Assembly (NCBI GenBank): GCA_004555725.1
Contig: SFHC01000013.1
Coordinates: forward strand, 1 to 58,470
DNA: 58,470 bases
Origin: [Eubacterium] saphenum
GTDB taxonomy: Bacteria; Bacillota; Clostridia; Peptostreptococcales; Anaerovoracaceae
Direction: 5' to 3'
Part shown: positions 31,317 to 39,715 of the stretch, piece after piece
How positions within the stretch are numbered: position 1 is the stretch's first letter
Layout: each line of letters begins with the position of its first letter
Notes under the pieces: generated by a model
What the model was told of the DNA's origin: nothing
Database searches by the model: none
The model's input: only the letters and a program-made list of their open reading frames with translations
Position numbers and translations under genes: made by a program

Positions 31317-32084
31317 ATGTCAGTAGTTTCTATGAAACAGTTACTTGAAGCAGGTGTTCATTTTGGACATCAGACCAGAAGATGGAACCCTAAGATGGCT
31401 CCGTACATCTTCACAGAGAGAAATGGAATTTATATCATTGACCTCCAGAAGACCGTTAAGCTGATTGATGAGGCTTATGATTTCCTGAAGGACGTTGCAG
31501 CATCCGGAAAGCCGATTCTGTTTGTCGGCACCAAGAAGCAGGCGCAGCACGCTATCGCTGACGAGGCAAAGAGATGCGGCGAGTTCTATGTATGCGAGAG
31601 ATGGCTCGGCGGAATGCTGACGAACCACAGAACAATCGCAGCAAGAATTGCAAGACTGAACGAGATCGAGCAGATGGAAGAGGACGGAATCTTTGAAAAG
31701 CTGTCCAAGAAGGAAGTCAGCAAGCTGCAGCAGGAGCATGAGAAGCTCGTTAAGAACCTGGGCGGAATCCGCGACATGAAGGGCATGCCGGGAGCTATGT
31801 TCATCGTAGATCCTAAGAAGGAGAAGATTGCTGTTCACGAGGCAAGAATCCTGAACATTCCTATCGTCGGCATGGTAGATACAAACTGTGACCCGGATGA
31901 TGTTGATTACGTTATTCCGGCCAATGATGACGCGATCAGAGCCGTCAAGCTGATCTCTTCCAAGATGGCAGACGCTGTTATGGAAGGAAAGCAGGGCGAG
32001 AGCATGGACGATGCGGAAGCAGCAAATGCTGAAGGCGCTGAGGAAGGCGAGAAGAGCATCGAGGAGATCGCTGACGCAGAATAA
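31317..32084 (+). CDS. rpsB: 30S ribosomal protein S2
   Basis: A 255-residue S2 protein. Signatures include MKQLLEAGVHFGHQTRRWNP at the N-terminus, the RWLGGMLTNHRTI block and IVGMVDTNCDPDDVDYVIP. A Glu/Ala-rich tail extends the C-terminus. S2 binds the 30S head late in assembly. The gene is followed 45 nt later by tsf, the universal pairing. Confidence 0.98.
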   Translation: MSVVSMKQLLEAGVHFGHQTRRWNPKMAPYIFTERNGIYIIDLQKTVKLIDEAYDFLKDVAASGKPILFVGTKKQAQHAIADEAKRCGEFYVCERWLGGMLTNHRTIAARIARLNEIEQMEEDGIFEKLSKKEVSKLQQEHEKLVKNLGGIRDMKGMPGAMFIVDPKKEKIAVHEARILNIPIVGMVDTNCDPDDVDYVIPANDDAIRAVKLISSKMADAVMEGKQGESMDDAEAANAEGAEEGEKSIEEIADAE

Positions 32085-32129
32085 TTGCATATCAGCTGAT
32101 TCTGAATGTAAAATCTGGAGGTAACATAG

Positions 32130-33053
32130 ATGAAAATTACAGCAGCATTGGTAAAAGAGCTCAGAGACAAGACAGGCGCAGGCATGATGGACTGCAAGAA
32201 GGCTCTGACAGAGACAGACGGCGATATTGATAAGGCTATGGACGTTCTTCGTGAGAAGGGACTTTCCAAGGCAACCAAGAAAGCGGACAGAATTGCCGCT
32301 GAAGGCCTGGTTACGGTCGCATTCTCCGAGGATCACACAAAGGCAGCTGTCGTAGAGATCAACTCTGAGACAGACTTTGTCGCTAAGAACCCTGAGTTCG
32401 TTGAGTTTGTAGACAAGATTGCAGACATCGTTCTGAATAACGATGTTGCAGATGTCGAAGCACTGAAGGCTCTTCCTTACGGCGAGGAAGGAACTGTTGA
32501 CGAGGCACTCATCCAGAAGATCAGCAAGATCGGAGAGAAGCTGTCCATCAGACGTTTTGTCAAGCTGCAGACAGCAGGTAACGTTTATGTTGGATATATT
32601 CACGGCGGCGGAAAGATTGCTGCAGTTGCCGGAATCAAAACAGACGCGTTCAATGAGACTGTAGAGAAAGTCGGCAAGGACGTCGCTATGCAGATCGCTT
32701 CCATGGCTCCGAGATTTGTTATGGATTCTGAGGCAGATCAGGAGTACCTTGAGCATGAGAAGGAAATCGCGAGAAAACAGCTTGAGGAAGAGGGTAAGCC
32801 GGCTCAGATGATCGAGAAGATCATCCCGGGCAAGATCAAGAAGGTCCTGAAGGAAGTCTGCCTGCTCGATCAGAAGTTCGTAAAGAACGGAGACTTGACT
32901 GTTGAGCAGTACGTTGCAGACGAGGCTAAGAAGGCAGGCCAGGATATGGCTGTTACAGAGATGGTTCGTTATGAAGTCGGAGAAGGAATCGAAAAGAGAA
33001 ACGAGGACTTCGCTGAGGAAGTTGCAAAACAGCAGGCTGAAGCAGCAAAATAA
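32130..33053 (+). CDS. tsf: Elongation factor Ts
   Basis: A 307-residue nucleotide-exchange factor for EF-Tu. The N-terminal UBA-like domain contains the signature LRDKTGAGMMDCKKAL, and SETDFVAKNPEF marks the start of the core dimerisation domains. Length is typical for Firmicutes. It is cotranscribed with rpsB and closed by a terminator. Confidence 0.98.
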   Translation: MKITAALVKELRDKTGAGMMDCKKALTETDGDIDKAMDVLREKGLSKATKKADRIAAEGLVTVAFSEDHTKAAVVEINSETDFVAKNPEFVEFVDKIADIVLNNDVADVEALKALPYGEEGTVDEALIQKISKIGEKLSIRRFVKLQTAGNVYVGYIHGGGKIAAVAGIKTDAFNETVEKVGKDVAMQIASMAPRFVMDSEADQEYLEHEKEIARKQLEEEGKPAQMIEKIIPGKIKKVLKEVCLLDQKFVKNGDLTVEQYVADEAKKAGQDMAVTEMVRYEVGEGIEKRNEDFAEEVAKQQAEAAK

Positions 33054-33108
33054 TGACCGGATTCTGTATGTGCGACCGATGTCACGCCGCATAGAATAAT
33101 GTTAATCA

Positions 33109-33149
33109 TACCGCTGAGCCCAATCGCAGGCTTGGCGGTATTTTCGTTT
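33109..33149 (+). terminator. Terminator of rpsB-tsf
   Basis: A 12-bp stem with G-U pairs (33109-33120 with 33129-33140) and an 8-nt loop is followed by TTTTCGTTT. Confidence 0.85.
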
Positions 33150-33295
33150 CTGCACGTGACCGCATATGGCTGAGCCGCGTTTCTCAGAAGAGCCTTCTGA
33201 GGGATAAATGAAACAGGCAAGGAAGCAAGCGTGTCATCATCAAGTCTGTAAATGAAAGAATCCTGTGAAGAGGTGTTGTGGAAAGGAGAATTTCG

Positions 33296-33658
33296 ATGTT
33301 TTTACGTCTGGCGGCAGTCGGGGCAGGCGGGTTTATCGGCGCATGTGCGCGGTACCTGCTCTCTTTGATTCCGATGCAGAGCAGGGGAAATTATCCGATA
33401 AATACATTTGTAACCAATATTATAGGAGCGGTTCTGATTGGATTTATTATTGCCTATGCAAAAGATACCGATATGAGTCCCAATAAATTGTTGTTTTTAA
33501 AGGTCGGAGTCTGCGGCGGACTGACCACGTTCTCCACATTCTCCGTAGAAACCTGGGGTCTGCTGGAAACCGGGAACTGGCTGCAGGGCGGTCTGTACAT
33601 TATTCTGTCTGTTGCATGCTGCGTCGCGGGTGTATATGCCGGCCTCAGGCTGGGATAA
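33296..33658 (+). CDS. crcB: Fluoride channel CrcB/FluC
   Basis: A 120-residue four-helix membrane protein exporting fluoride as a dimer. The motif GGFIGACARYLLS at the N-terminus and GVCGGLTTFSTFSVE near residue 75 (the phenylalanine-box and Na+-site region) are diagnostic. The ATG at 33296 follows AAAGGAG; the upstream GTG at 33278 would add residues not usual for the family. No fluoride riboswitch was recognised in 33150-33295. Confidence 0.93.
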   Translation: MFLRLAAVGAGGFIGACARYLLSLIPMQSRGNYPINTFVTNIIGAVLIGFIIAYAKDTDMSPNKLLFLKVGVCGGLTTFSTFSVETWGLLETGNWLQGGLYIILSVACCVAGVYAGLRLG

Positions 33659-33670
33659 AGGAGACTTGAA

Positions 33671-34516
33671 ATGAAGCGCATTCATCTCATAACCTTCAGT
33701 CCGACAGGGACAACCAGAACAGCGGCGGAGCGGATTGCGGAAGGAATTGCGGAGAAGCTGAATCTCCCGCTGAGTTACGATGATCTTACACTTCCCGAAG
33801 GACGGACTGCTGTGCGGAAATACGGGCGGGAAGACCTTCTGGTTGCCGGTGTGCCGGTCTACGCAGGGCGCGTCCCGAATAAGATTGCTCCGGAGATCGA
33901 ACGTCTGCTTCGCGCGGCAGAAGGAACGCCCGCAGTTGCAATTGTGACCTTCGGGAACCGCAGCAGCGGAAGCGCGCTGAGAGAGTTTCGGGATATACTC
34001 CGTAAGAATGGGTTCTGTGTATTTGCCGCCGGCGCGTTTGCAGCGCCGCATGCTTTTGCAGAGATCGGAAACGAGCATCCGACTGCAGAAGACTGTAAAA
34101 TGGCTGAGCAGCTCGCGGATGCTGCCGCCGGAGCTCTGCAGTCCGGGTGTGCGCTGTCTCCGGTCGTGATCGACGGTGATCTTCCGCCGGAACCATATTA
34201 CATCCCGAAGGGTGAGGACGGTAAGCCGGTAAATTTCCTGAAGGCAAAGCCGGAAACGGATCTTAAACGCTGTACGCACTGCGGCACCTGTGCGAAAGTC
34301 TGTCCGATGGGGTCTGTATCTTCTGTCCGCCCCGAGCTTGTTGAAGGCATCTGCATCAAATGCCAGGCCTGCATCATCAGCTGTCCGAAGAAGGCAAAAT
34401 ATCTGGATGATCCGGGATTCCTTTCGCATAAGAGCATGCTGGAAAAGCATTATCAACGTACTGCATCTTCAGAAATATTCATTCCGGATACGGCAATTCT
34501 GAAGGCAGATGAGTGA
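33671..34516 (+). CDS. Flavodoxin/2x[4Fe-4S] ferredoxin fusion protein (EFR1-like)
   Basis: A 281-residue electron-transfer protein. The N-terminal flavodoxin-like domain has the phosphate-binding loop SPTGTTRTAAE near residue 10 and VAGVPVYAGRVPN further on. The C-terminal ferredoxin domain carries CTHCGTCAKVCP and CIKCQACIISCP. Such fusions move low-potential electrons in strict anaerobes; the partner is unknown. It starts 12 nt after crcB and ends at a shared terminator facing nadA. Confidence 0.87.
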   Translation: MKRIHLITFSPTGTTRTAAERIAEGIAEKLNLPLSYDDLTLPEGRTAVRKYGREDLLVAGVPVYAGRVPNKIAPEIERLLRAAEGTPAVAIVTFGNRSSGSALREFRDILRKNGFCVFAAGAFAAPHAFAEIGNEHPTAEDCKMAEQLADAAAGALQSGCALSPVVIDGDLPPEPYYIPKGEDGKPVNFLKAKPETDLKRCTHCGTCAKVCPMGSVSSVRPELVEGICIKCQACIISCPKKAKYLDDPGFLSHKSMLEKHYQRTASSEIFIPDTAILKADE

Positions 34517-34547
34517 GATAATGCGATGAAAAGGGCGTTATAATAAT

Positions 34548-34593
34548 AAAAATGAGAACCACAGGAACAGCATTCCGTGTGGTTCTCATTTTT
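34548..34593. terminator. Bidirectional terminator between convergent genes
   Basis: A perfect 16-bp stem (34548-34563 with 34578-34593) carries A and T runs on both sides, serving the flavodoxin gene on the plus strand and nadA on the minus strand. Confidence 0.9.
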
Positions 34594-34640
34594 ATTGCTT
34601 GTATTATGTATGTGCGTACGGCAGAATTGCCGGAAGGGGA

Positions 34641-35555
34641 TTATCCCATCGCAACCATTTTTTCGATTGGTTTCAGCGCTTCTTCGCGGACCTGGTCAAA
34701 GAGCGTGATTTCCTCGCCTCCCGTGCCGTTCACCGCGCGGTAAATATCCATCAGCGTCGTCAGCGCCATGTTGTGGCAAACGCACTCTTTAGACAGCGGA
34801 TAGAATTGTTTATCCGGACATTTAAACTGCAGATGCTGAACAATACTGTGCTCCGTTCCGATGATGAACTCTTTGCTGCTGCTCTCCTCCGCATATTTCA
34901 TGATTCCGGTAGTGCTGCCGATATAATCGGCATGTTTTCTGACCTCTTCCAGAACTTCCGGATGAACCAGGACTTCCGCCTGAGGATGCGCGGCTTTTGC
35001 AGCCTTCACATCGCGCTCGATCATACGCATGTGTGTTGGACATCCGCCGTTGACAAAAATGAATTCTTTTTCTGGAAGCTGCTCTTCACACCAGGATCCG
35101 AGATTGCAGTCCGGAATGAACACGATCTGCTTATTCGGAATCTGTTTCAGAATTTTTACTGCAGAAGATGATGTTACAACGACATCGACTGCACGCTTCA
35201 GATCTGAAGTTGTATTTATGTATGCAACAATCGCCGCTTCCGGGTATTCCTTTCTGAGCTCCAGAACGTCATCTCTGTCCATCTGCGCGGCCATCGGACA
35301 TCCGGCAAGCGGGTTTGCCAGCAGGACCTTCTTTTCCGGAGACAGCATCTTTACCGTTTCCGCCATAAAACGCACGCCGGACATAATGATCGTCTTCTGC
35401 GGCGCTTTGGACGCCTGCACGCTCAGTCCGTAGGAATCTCCGATGTAATCTGCGACATCCCAGATATCCTGGCTCTGGTAGGCATGCGCAAGGATGCAGA
35501 CATCATTCTTTTTCTTTGCCTCCATTATGGCGTCCTGCAGTTCTCTTGTATTCAT
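34641..35555 (-). CDS. nadA: Quinolinate synthase NadA
   Basis: A 304-residue [4Fe-4S] enzyme that condenses iminoaspartate with dihydroxyacetone phosphate to quinolinate. The three cluster cysteines appear in NPLAGCPMAAQ, VNGGCPTHMR and SKECVCHNMALTTL; LAHAYQSQDIWDVADYIGDS is the N-terminal signature. Of two tandem ATG codons, 35555 has the better 8-nt spacing from GGAGG; 35561 would have only 2 nt. It is divergent from nadB-nadC-niaR, with a promoter at 35705-35733. Confidence 0.96.
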   Translation of the reverse strand: MNTRELQDAIMEAKKKNDVCILAHAYQSQDIWDVADYIGDSYGLSVQASKAPQKTIIMSGVRFMAETVKMLSPEKKVLLANPLAGCPMAAQMDRDDVLELRKEYPEAAIVAYINTTSDLKRAVDVVVTSSSAVKILKQIPNKQIVFIPDCNLGSWCEEQLPEKEFIFVNGGCPTHMRMIERDVKAAKAAHPQAEVLVHPEVLEEVRKHADYIGSTTGIMKYAEESSSKEFIIGTEHSIVQHLQFKCPDKQFYPLSKECVCHNMALTTLMDIYRAVNGTGGEEITLFDQVREEALKPIEKMVAMG

Positions 35556-35619
35556 ATTCATAACCTCCGCCTGACGGTTCTTTCTTCATCATAAACCATC
35601 TTTTACACTGTATTTGCGG

Positions 35620-35642
35620 GACAAAAACGACTCGTCAAGGAG
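35620..35642. repeat. 23-bp dispersed motif, copy 1
   Basis: This stretch (GACAAAAA, two variable bases, ACTCGTCAAGGAG) recurs with only two mismatches at 47081-47103. Here it lies in the expected nadA 5' untranslated region. Its function is unknown. Confidence 0.6.
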
Positions 35643-35704
35643 CAGTCCGTTTCATCCGGCTGCCTGTCTGTCGGCCTCCCGCCATTCTATCTCTGCTGGT
35701 TTTC

Positions 35705-35733
35705 AGTATAGAACCAGCCATCCTGTGTGTCAA
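35705..35733 (-). promoter_or_regulatory. nadA promoter
   Basis: On the minus strand, TTGACA (35733-35728) and TATACT (35710-35705) are 17 bp apart, close to consensus. The -35 is embedded in the NiaR-like core TCTTGACA. Confidence 0.8.
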
Positions 35734-35777
35734 GATAAATGTAAACATACAAGTTGATATGTGTCTTGTCACTTGTA
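35724..35777. promoter_or_regulatory. Pair of divergent NiaR-like operators
   Basis: TCTTGACA on the minus strand (35735-35728) and TCTTGTCA on the plus strand (35764-35771) face outward, each containing the -35 of its own promoter. The plus-side box is further framed by TACAAGT (35748-35754) and ACTTGTA (35771-35777). As I recall them, NiaR (YrxA) sites in Firmicutes centre on a similar TGTCTTGACA-like core. The niaR gene downstream makes the assignment attractive. Confidence 0.65.
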
Positions 35778-35794
35778 AAATTAGGTGCTATAAT
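35766..35794 (+). promoter_or_regulatory. nadB-nadC-niaR promoter
   Basis: TTGTCA (35766-35771) and TATAAT (35789-35794) are separated by 17 bp. The predicted leader is about 170 nt long and shows no recognised riboswitch. Confidence 0.8.
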
Positions 35795-35969
35795 GGCGAT
35801 AAATGAAAAACAGAGCCGCCTGCGCGAACACAGAGTAAATGAGATCTGCTCATCCTGAACGGCGATCGCTCAGTTATAGAGAAGACTGAACACACGATCA
35901 GCAATACGCCCGGAGAGGCGGAACAGATGCGCGCGGCTTTCACTGCAGTCAGGAAAGGACTAGATTATT

Positions 35970-37361
35970 ATGCTGCACACGGATATACTGATTGTCGGCT
36001 CCGGATGTTCCGGCTTATATACAGCGCTGAAACTTCCGAGAGATCGCAAGATATTAATTATCACTAAGTCAGATGCGGAGTCCTGTGACAGTTTTCTTGC
36101 GCAGGGCGGAATCTGCGTATTAAAGGATATTTCCGATTACGACAGCTACTTTGAAGATACTCTTCGCGCCGGACACTATGAAAATGACCGGAAATCCGTG
36201 GATATCATGATCCGCTCATCGCAGAAAGTCATTCAGAACCTGATTGACTGCGGCGTGCAGTTCCATCATGACGCAAAGGGTCAGCTGGATTTCACCCGCG
36301 AGGGCGCGCACTCTCATAAACGTATCCTCTTCCATGAAGATGAGACAGGGAAAGAGATTACCAAGCATCTTCTCGCAGCAGTAAAGGAGCTCCCTAATGT
36401 TACCCTGATGGAGCATACGACGATGATGGATCTTGTAGAAAAGGACAATACCTGCTACGGCGCCGTCATCCGCAGAGAAAACGGGAAGCTGGATGCTGTA
36501 CAGGCGGACTTCACGATTCTGGCTACAGGAGGTGTCGGAGGCCTGTATGAACATTCCACCAATTACCGTCATCTTACCGGAGACGGTGTGGCCATGGCCA
36601 TCCGCCATGGTCTCCGCCTGAAGGACATCAATTATGTGCAGATCCATCCGACAACATTCTACACGACAAACCTGGAAGACCGGTCATTTCTGATTTCAGA
36701 ATCGGTCAGAGGAGAAGGCGCAAAGCTTTATGACAAGAATATGCAGCGCTTCACGAATGAACTCCTTCCGCGCGACCTTCTGACGATTGCGATCAAAAAG
36801 CAGATGAAGAAAGATGGAACCAAACACGTCTGGGAGGATCTGCGGACGATTCCGTATGAAGAGCGCCACGCGCATTTTCCGAATATCATCGAGCACTGCC
36901 TGAAAATGGGTTATGATCCGGATAAGGAGCCGATTCCGGTCGTTCCTGCTCAGCATTACTATATGGGCGGCGTCTGGGTTAATCACGAGAGCAGGACTTC
37001 CATGAACCAGCTTTACGCAGTCGGAGAGACAGCCTGCAACGGTGTTCACGGCAGAAACCGCCTGGCCAGCAACTCTCTGCTGGAGAGTATGGTGTTCGCA
37101 GGACGTGCGGCAGAAGATCTGATGGCCTCTTATGACAAAGTGAAACATGATCAAGGGGTTTTCCGCAGCATCGATTACACACAGTATCAGGATGAGAAGG
37201 CTCTTCAGGAATTATATGCAGATCTCGTGAAAAAGGAAATTGACAAAGCCGATAAAGCGATGAAAATAAAAGAAGAAGCAGAAGAGGAAGGTCCGGATTC
37301 TCTTCCCTCTGCGCTGCACAGCGCATCGGAAAAGCAGCAGAATCCGGCAGCAAGAGTTTAA
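35970..37361 (+). CDS. nadB: L-aspartate oxidase NadB
   Basis: A 463-residue FAD enzyme oxidising L-aspartate to iminoaspartate, the first step of NAD synthesis. The FAD-binding motif is IVGSGCSGLYTALKL at the N-terminus; the substrate loop FTREGAHSHKRILFHEDETG is near residue 108, and GVHGRNRLASNSLLES near 355 is the flavoprotein C-terminal signature. It is shorter than the usual 510-540 residues: the C-terminal helical domain is largely replaced by a short, Glu/Lys-rich tail. In an anaerobe, fumarate or another acceptor would replace oxygen. Confidence 0.94.
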   Translation: MLHTDILIVGSGCSGLYTALKLPRDRKILIITKSDAESCDSFLAQGGICVLKDISDYDSYFEDTLRAGHYENDRKSVDIMIRSSQKVIQNLIDCGVQFHHDAKGQLDFTREGAHSHKRILFHEDETGKEITKHLLAAVKELPNVTLMEHTTMMDLVEKDNTCYGAVIRRENGKLDAVQADFTILATGGVGGLYEHSTNYRHLTGDGVAMAIRHGLRLKDINYVQIHPTTFYTTNLEDRSFLISESVRGEGAKLYDKNMQRFTNELLPRDLLTIAIKKQMKKDGTKHVWEDLRTIPYEERHAHFPNIIEHCLKMGYDPDKEPIPVVPAQHYYMGGVWVNHESRTSMNQLYAVGETACNGVHGRNRLASNSLLESMVFAGRAAEDLMASYDKVKHDQGVFRSIDYTQYQDEKALQELYADLVKKEIDKADKAMKIKEEAEEEGPDSLPSALHSASEKQQNPAARV

Positions 37362-37429
37362 GCCTCTTGCACGTAAAACTTTTGTCAAAAATAAGGAAGG
37401 AGCGCGGCGAAGCCGCAGAAACAGACAGT

Positions 37430-38284
37430 ATGTTCGATCCGATAACATTGAAACTTAATGCAGACCCGCTGATTCTGTCAGCACTGAAAGAAGATATTAC
37501 CAGTGATGATGTGTCCACAAACAGTGTTATGCCCGGACCAAAGCCCGGTACGGTTGATCTGATTGCCAAGGAGGACGGAATCCTCTGCGGTATGCAGATT
37601 TTTCAGAGGACATTCCAGCTTCTGGATCCGGAGGTGGAAATCATTGCCGATAAAAAGGACGGAGACCCGGTGGAGAAGGGAATGCGCCTTGCCGTTGTGC
37701 GTGGAGATATCCGTGTTCTTCTGTCCGGAGAGCGAACGGCGCTGAATTATCTGCAGAGAATGAGCGGAATTGCTACGTACACACACCGCATGGCAGAAAA
37801 ACTGAAGGGCAGCGGAATCAGACTCCTGGATACGCGGAAAACAACGCCGAACAACCGGATTTTTGAGAAGTACGCGGTTACAGTCGGCGGCGGAAACAAT
37901 CACCGGTATAATTTATCGGACGGAGTGATGCTGAAGGACAACCACATCGGGGCGGCCGGAGGTATCCGTCAGGCTGTGGAGGCAGCGAGAGAGTATGCGC
38001 CTTTTGTGAGAAAAATCGAAGTCGAGACAGAAACGCTGGACATGGTGCAGGAAGCTCTTGACGCCGGCGCAGACATTATCATGCTGGATAATATGGATCA
38101 TGCACAGATGGAAGAGGCAGTGAAAATGATTGACGGAAGGGCAGAGATTGAGGCTTCCGGAAATGTCACAATGGAAAATCTGGAGAGCTTCCGGGATTTA
38201 GGCATTGACTATATTTCAAGCGGAGCGCTGACGCATTCTGCTCCGATTCTGGATCTTTCACTGAAGCATCTGCGCCCGCTCTAA
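37430..38284 (+). CDS. nadC: Nicotinate-nucleotide pyrophosphorylase (carboxylating) NadC
   Basis: A 284-residue enzyme converting quinolinate and PRPP to nicotinate mononucleotide. Motifs include LKEDITSDDVSTNSV near the N-terminus, TRKTTPNNRIFEKYAVTVGG, HRYNLSDGVMLKDNHI and the C-terminal IDYISSGALTHS. The frame is open back to 37367, but that region would be an atypical extension. The best purine-rich site (AAGGAAGGAG, 37393-37402) is 27 nt from this ATG, with a GCGGC-GAA-GCCGC hairpin in between. Confidence 0.94.
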   Translation: MFDPITLKLNADPLILSALKEDITSDDVSTNSVMPGPKPGTVDLIAKEDGILCGMQIFQRTFQLLDPEVEIIADKKDGDPVEKGMRLAVVRGDIRVLLSGERTALNYLQRMSGIATYTHRMAEKLKGSGIRLLDTRKTTPNNRIFEKYAVTVGGGNNHRYNLSDGVMLKDNHIGAAGGIRQAVEAAREYAPFVRKIEVETETLDMVQEALDAGADIIMLDNMDHAQMEEAVKMIDGRAEIEASGNVTMENLESFRDLGIDYISSGALTHSAPILDLSLKHLRPL

Positions 38285-38400
38285 ACACACAGACTGCGGT
38301 TGTCAGCAGAACTGAAGCATGTCGCGGCGGCGCAGGACATAAGGATTCCGAGGCATAGAACGTGTTCCGGATCTGTACAGAAAAGCGAGGGTGGTGCTAC

Positions 38401-38961
38401 TTGAATAACAGAATACGCAGAGAAGAGATAAAAAAATTGCTGAATTCCAGTGACCGGCCGCTTTCAGGAGGCCGGCTGGCGGAACGTTTCCAGGTCAGCC
38501 GCCAGGTAGTCGTACAGGATATTGCGCTGCTGAGGGCCAATGGTCTGGATATCATTTCCACAAACAGGGGGTACGTCCTCCAGAAACAGCAGGTCCAGCA
38601 TCAGAGAGTGTTTAAGGTCTGCCACACGGAGGAGGAGACGGAGAAGGAGCTGAATCTGGTTGTGGATCTTGGCGGAAGATTTCTCGATGTGTTTGTTTAT
38701 CACCGCGCGTATGGATTGATTCGCACGGAACTGAAAATCCGATCCCGGCATGATGTTGCCGCGTATATGGAAGAAATTTCCTCTGGAAAATCAAGAGAAC
38801 TGCTGAATATCACTTCGGGGTACCATTATCATACGATAGAAGCAGACAGTGAGGAAATTCTGGATCTGATTCAGGAACGTCTTCAGGGAATGGGGTTCCT
38901 GGCAAAGCTGAGCGAGTATGAGCCGATAGACTTCCGTCAGCAGGCCGTACAGCAGGCATAG
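38401..38961 (+). CDS. niaR: NiaR-type transcriptional repressor of NAD synthesis (HTH_11-3H)
   Basis: A 186-residue nicotinate-responsive repressor. The N-terminal helix-turn-helix spans about 1-58 (SGGRLAERFQVSRQVVVQDI). The C-terminal 3H domain carries the three conserved histidine regions, around His101 (VYHRAYG), His117 (RHDV) and His142-His144 (YHYHTIEA), which bind metal. The likely start is the TTG at 38401 behind GAGGGTGG. It is the last gene of the nadB operon, so it probably represses its own operon and nadA. Confidence 0.92.
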   Translation: MNNRIRREEIKKLLNSSDRPLSGGRLAERFQVSRQVVVQDIALLRANGLDIISTNRGYVLQKQQVQHQRVFKVCHTEEETEKELNLVVDLGGRFLDVFVYHRAYGLIRTELKIRSRHDVAAYMEEISSGKSRELLNITSGYHYHTIEADSEEILDLIQERLQGMGFLAKLSEYEPIDFRQQAVQQA

Positions 38962-39038
38962 TAATGAACAGATACAAACCGTGATTAACCGCAGGCGCGC
39001 TGTGTACCGGGAATCGGAACACAATCATGCCTGCGGAG

Positions 39039-39067
39039 TTTAATTTCTGCCTTAACTGTGTTATACT
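39039..39067 (+). promoter_or_regulatory. ridA promoter
   Basis: TTTAAT (39039-39044) and TATACT (39062-39067) are 17 bp apart, about 67 nt before the gene. Confidence 0.5.
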
Positions 39068-39133
39068 TTAGATTAGTCGGAAAGCGGAATCAACCCGCTT
39101 TAATTGAAAACTGAAAATGAGGAGGAAACACAT

Positions 39134-39511
39134 ATGTTTAAGGTAACTGCAACAGATAAAGCTCCGGCAGCACTTGGACCATATTCTCAGGCAATCGCAG
39201 CAAACGGAATTCTGTTCGCTTCCGGTCAGATCGGCATCGATCCTGCAGAGGGAAAGATCACAGCAGATACAATTGAGGGACAGACAGAACAGGCCTGCAA
39301 GAATGTATGCGAGGTTCTGAAGGCAAACGGACTGACTTTTGACGACGTTGTCAAGACGACTTGCTTCCTGTCTGACATGGGAAATTTCAAGGCATTCAAT
39401 GAAGTTTACGGAAAGTACTTTACGAACAAGCCGGCTCGTTCCTGTGTGGCAGTGAAGGAAATCCCGGCAGGAGCGCTGTGCGAGATCGAGATCACCGCAA
39501 TTTTGAAATAG
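39134..39511 (+). CDS. ridA: RidA family reactive intermediate deaminase
   Basis: A 125-residue YjgF/RidA protein that hydrolyses reactive enamines and imines formed by PLP enzymes. The signatures APAALGPYSQAI at the N-terminus, FASGQIGIDPAEG, and the C-terminal PARSCVAVKEIPAGALCEIE, with the substrate-binding Arg and Glu, are all present. The ATG at 39134 follows GAGGAGG; the longer frame from 39104 overlaps this site. Confidence 0.95.
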   Translation: MFKVTATDKAPAALGPYSQAIAANGILFASGQIGIDPAEGKITADTIEGQTEQACKNVCEVLKANGLTFDDVVKTTCFLSDMGNFKAFNEVYGKYFTNKPARSCVAVKEIPAGALCEIEITAILK

Positions 39512-39561
39512 AAGAAATACAGAAGGCCGGACGGGCATCACGCCGGTTTTCTTCCGTGTAC

Positions 39562-39606
39562 GGGACGGGTGGCTGTGCAGACTTCAGCGCCTGTCCTGTT
39601 TTATTT
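39562..39606 (+). terminator. Terminator of ridA
   Basis: GGACGGG and CCTGTCC pair with one G-U, with an inner GGCTG/CAGC helix, followed by TGTTTTATTTT. A smaller CCGG/CCGG hairpin precedes it near 39525-39545. Confidence 0.7.
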
Positions 39607-39715
39607 TGATTCCTTCAGGTAATAAAGAAAGTAATTGTTGGATTTTTTTGGAACTGTGTTAAGATAGAGATTGTATGGAATGGATTGACTGCATATAACG
39701 AGAGAAGGAGTGTCA

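Noticed and set aside
31341..33092. A 583-codon open frame on the minus strand
   Set aside because: It is the antisense of rpsB and tsf, with Ser/Leu/Cys-rich composition typical of an antisense frame and no domain.
33150..33295. Fluoride riboswitch before crcB
   Set aside because: The expected GGNGATGG and CTGATGCC-like pseudoknot elements are not present in the leader.
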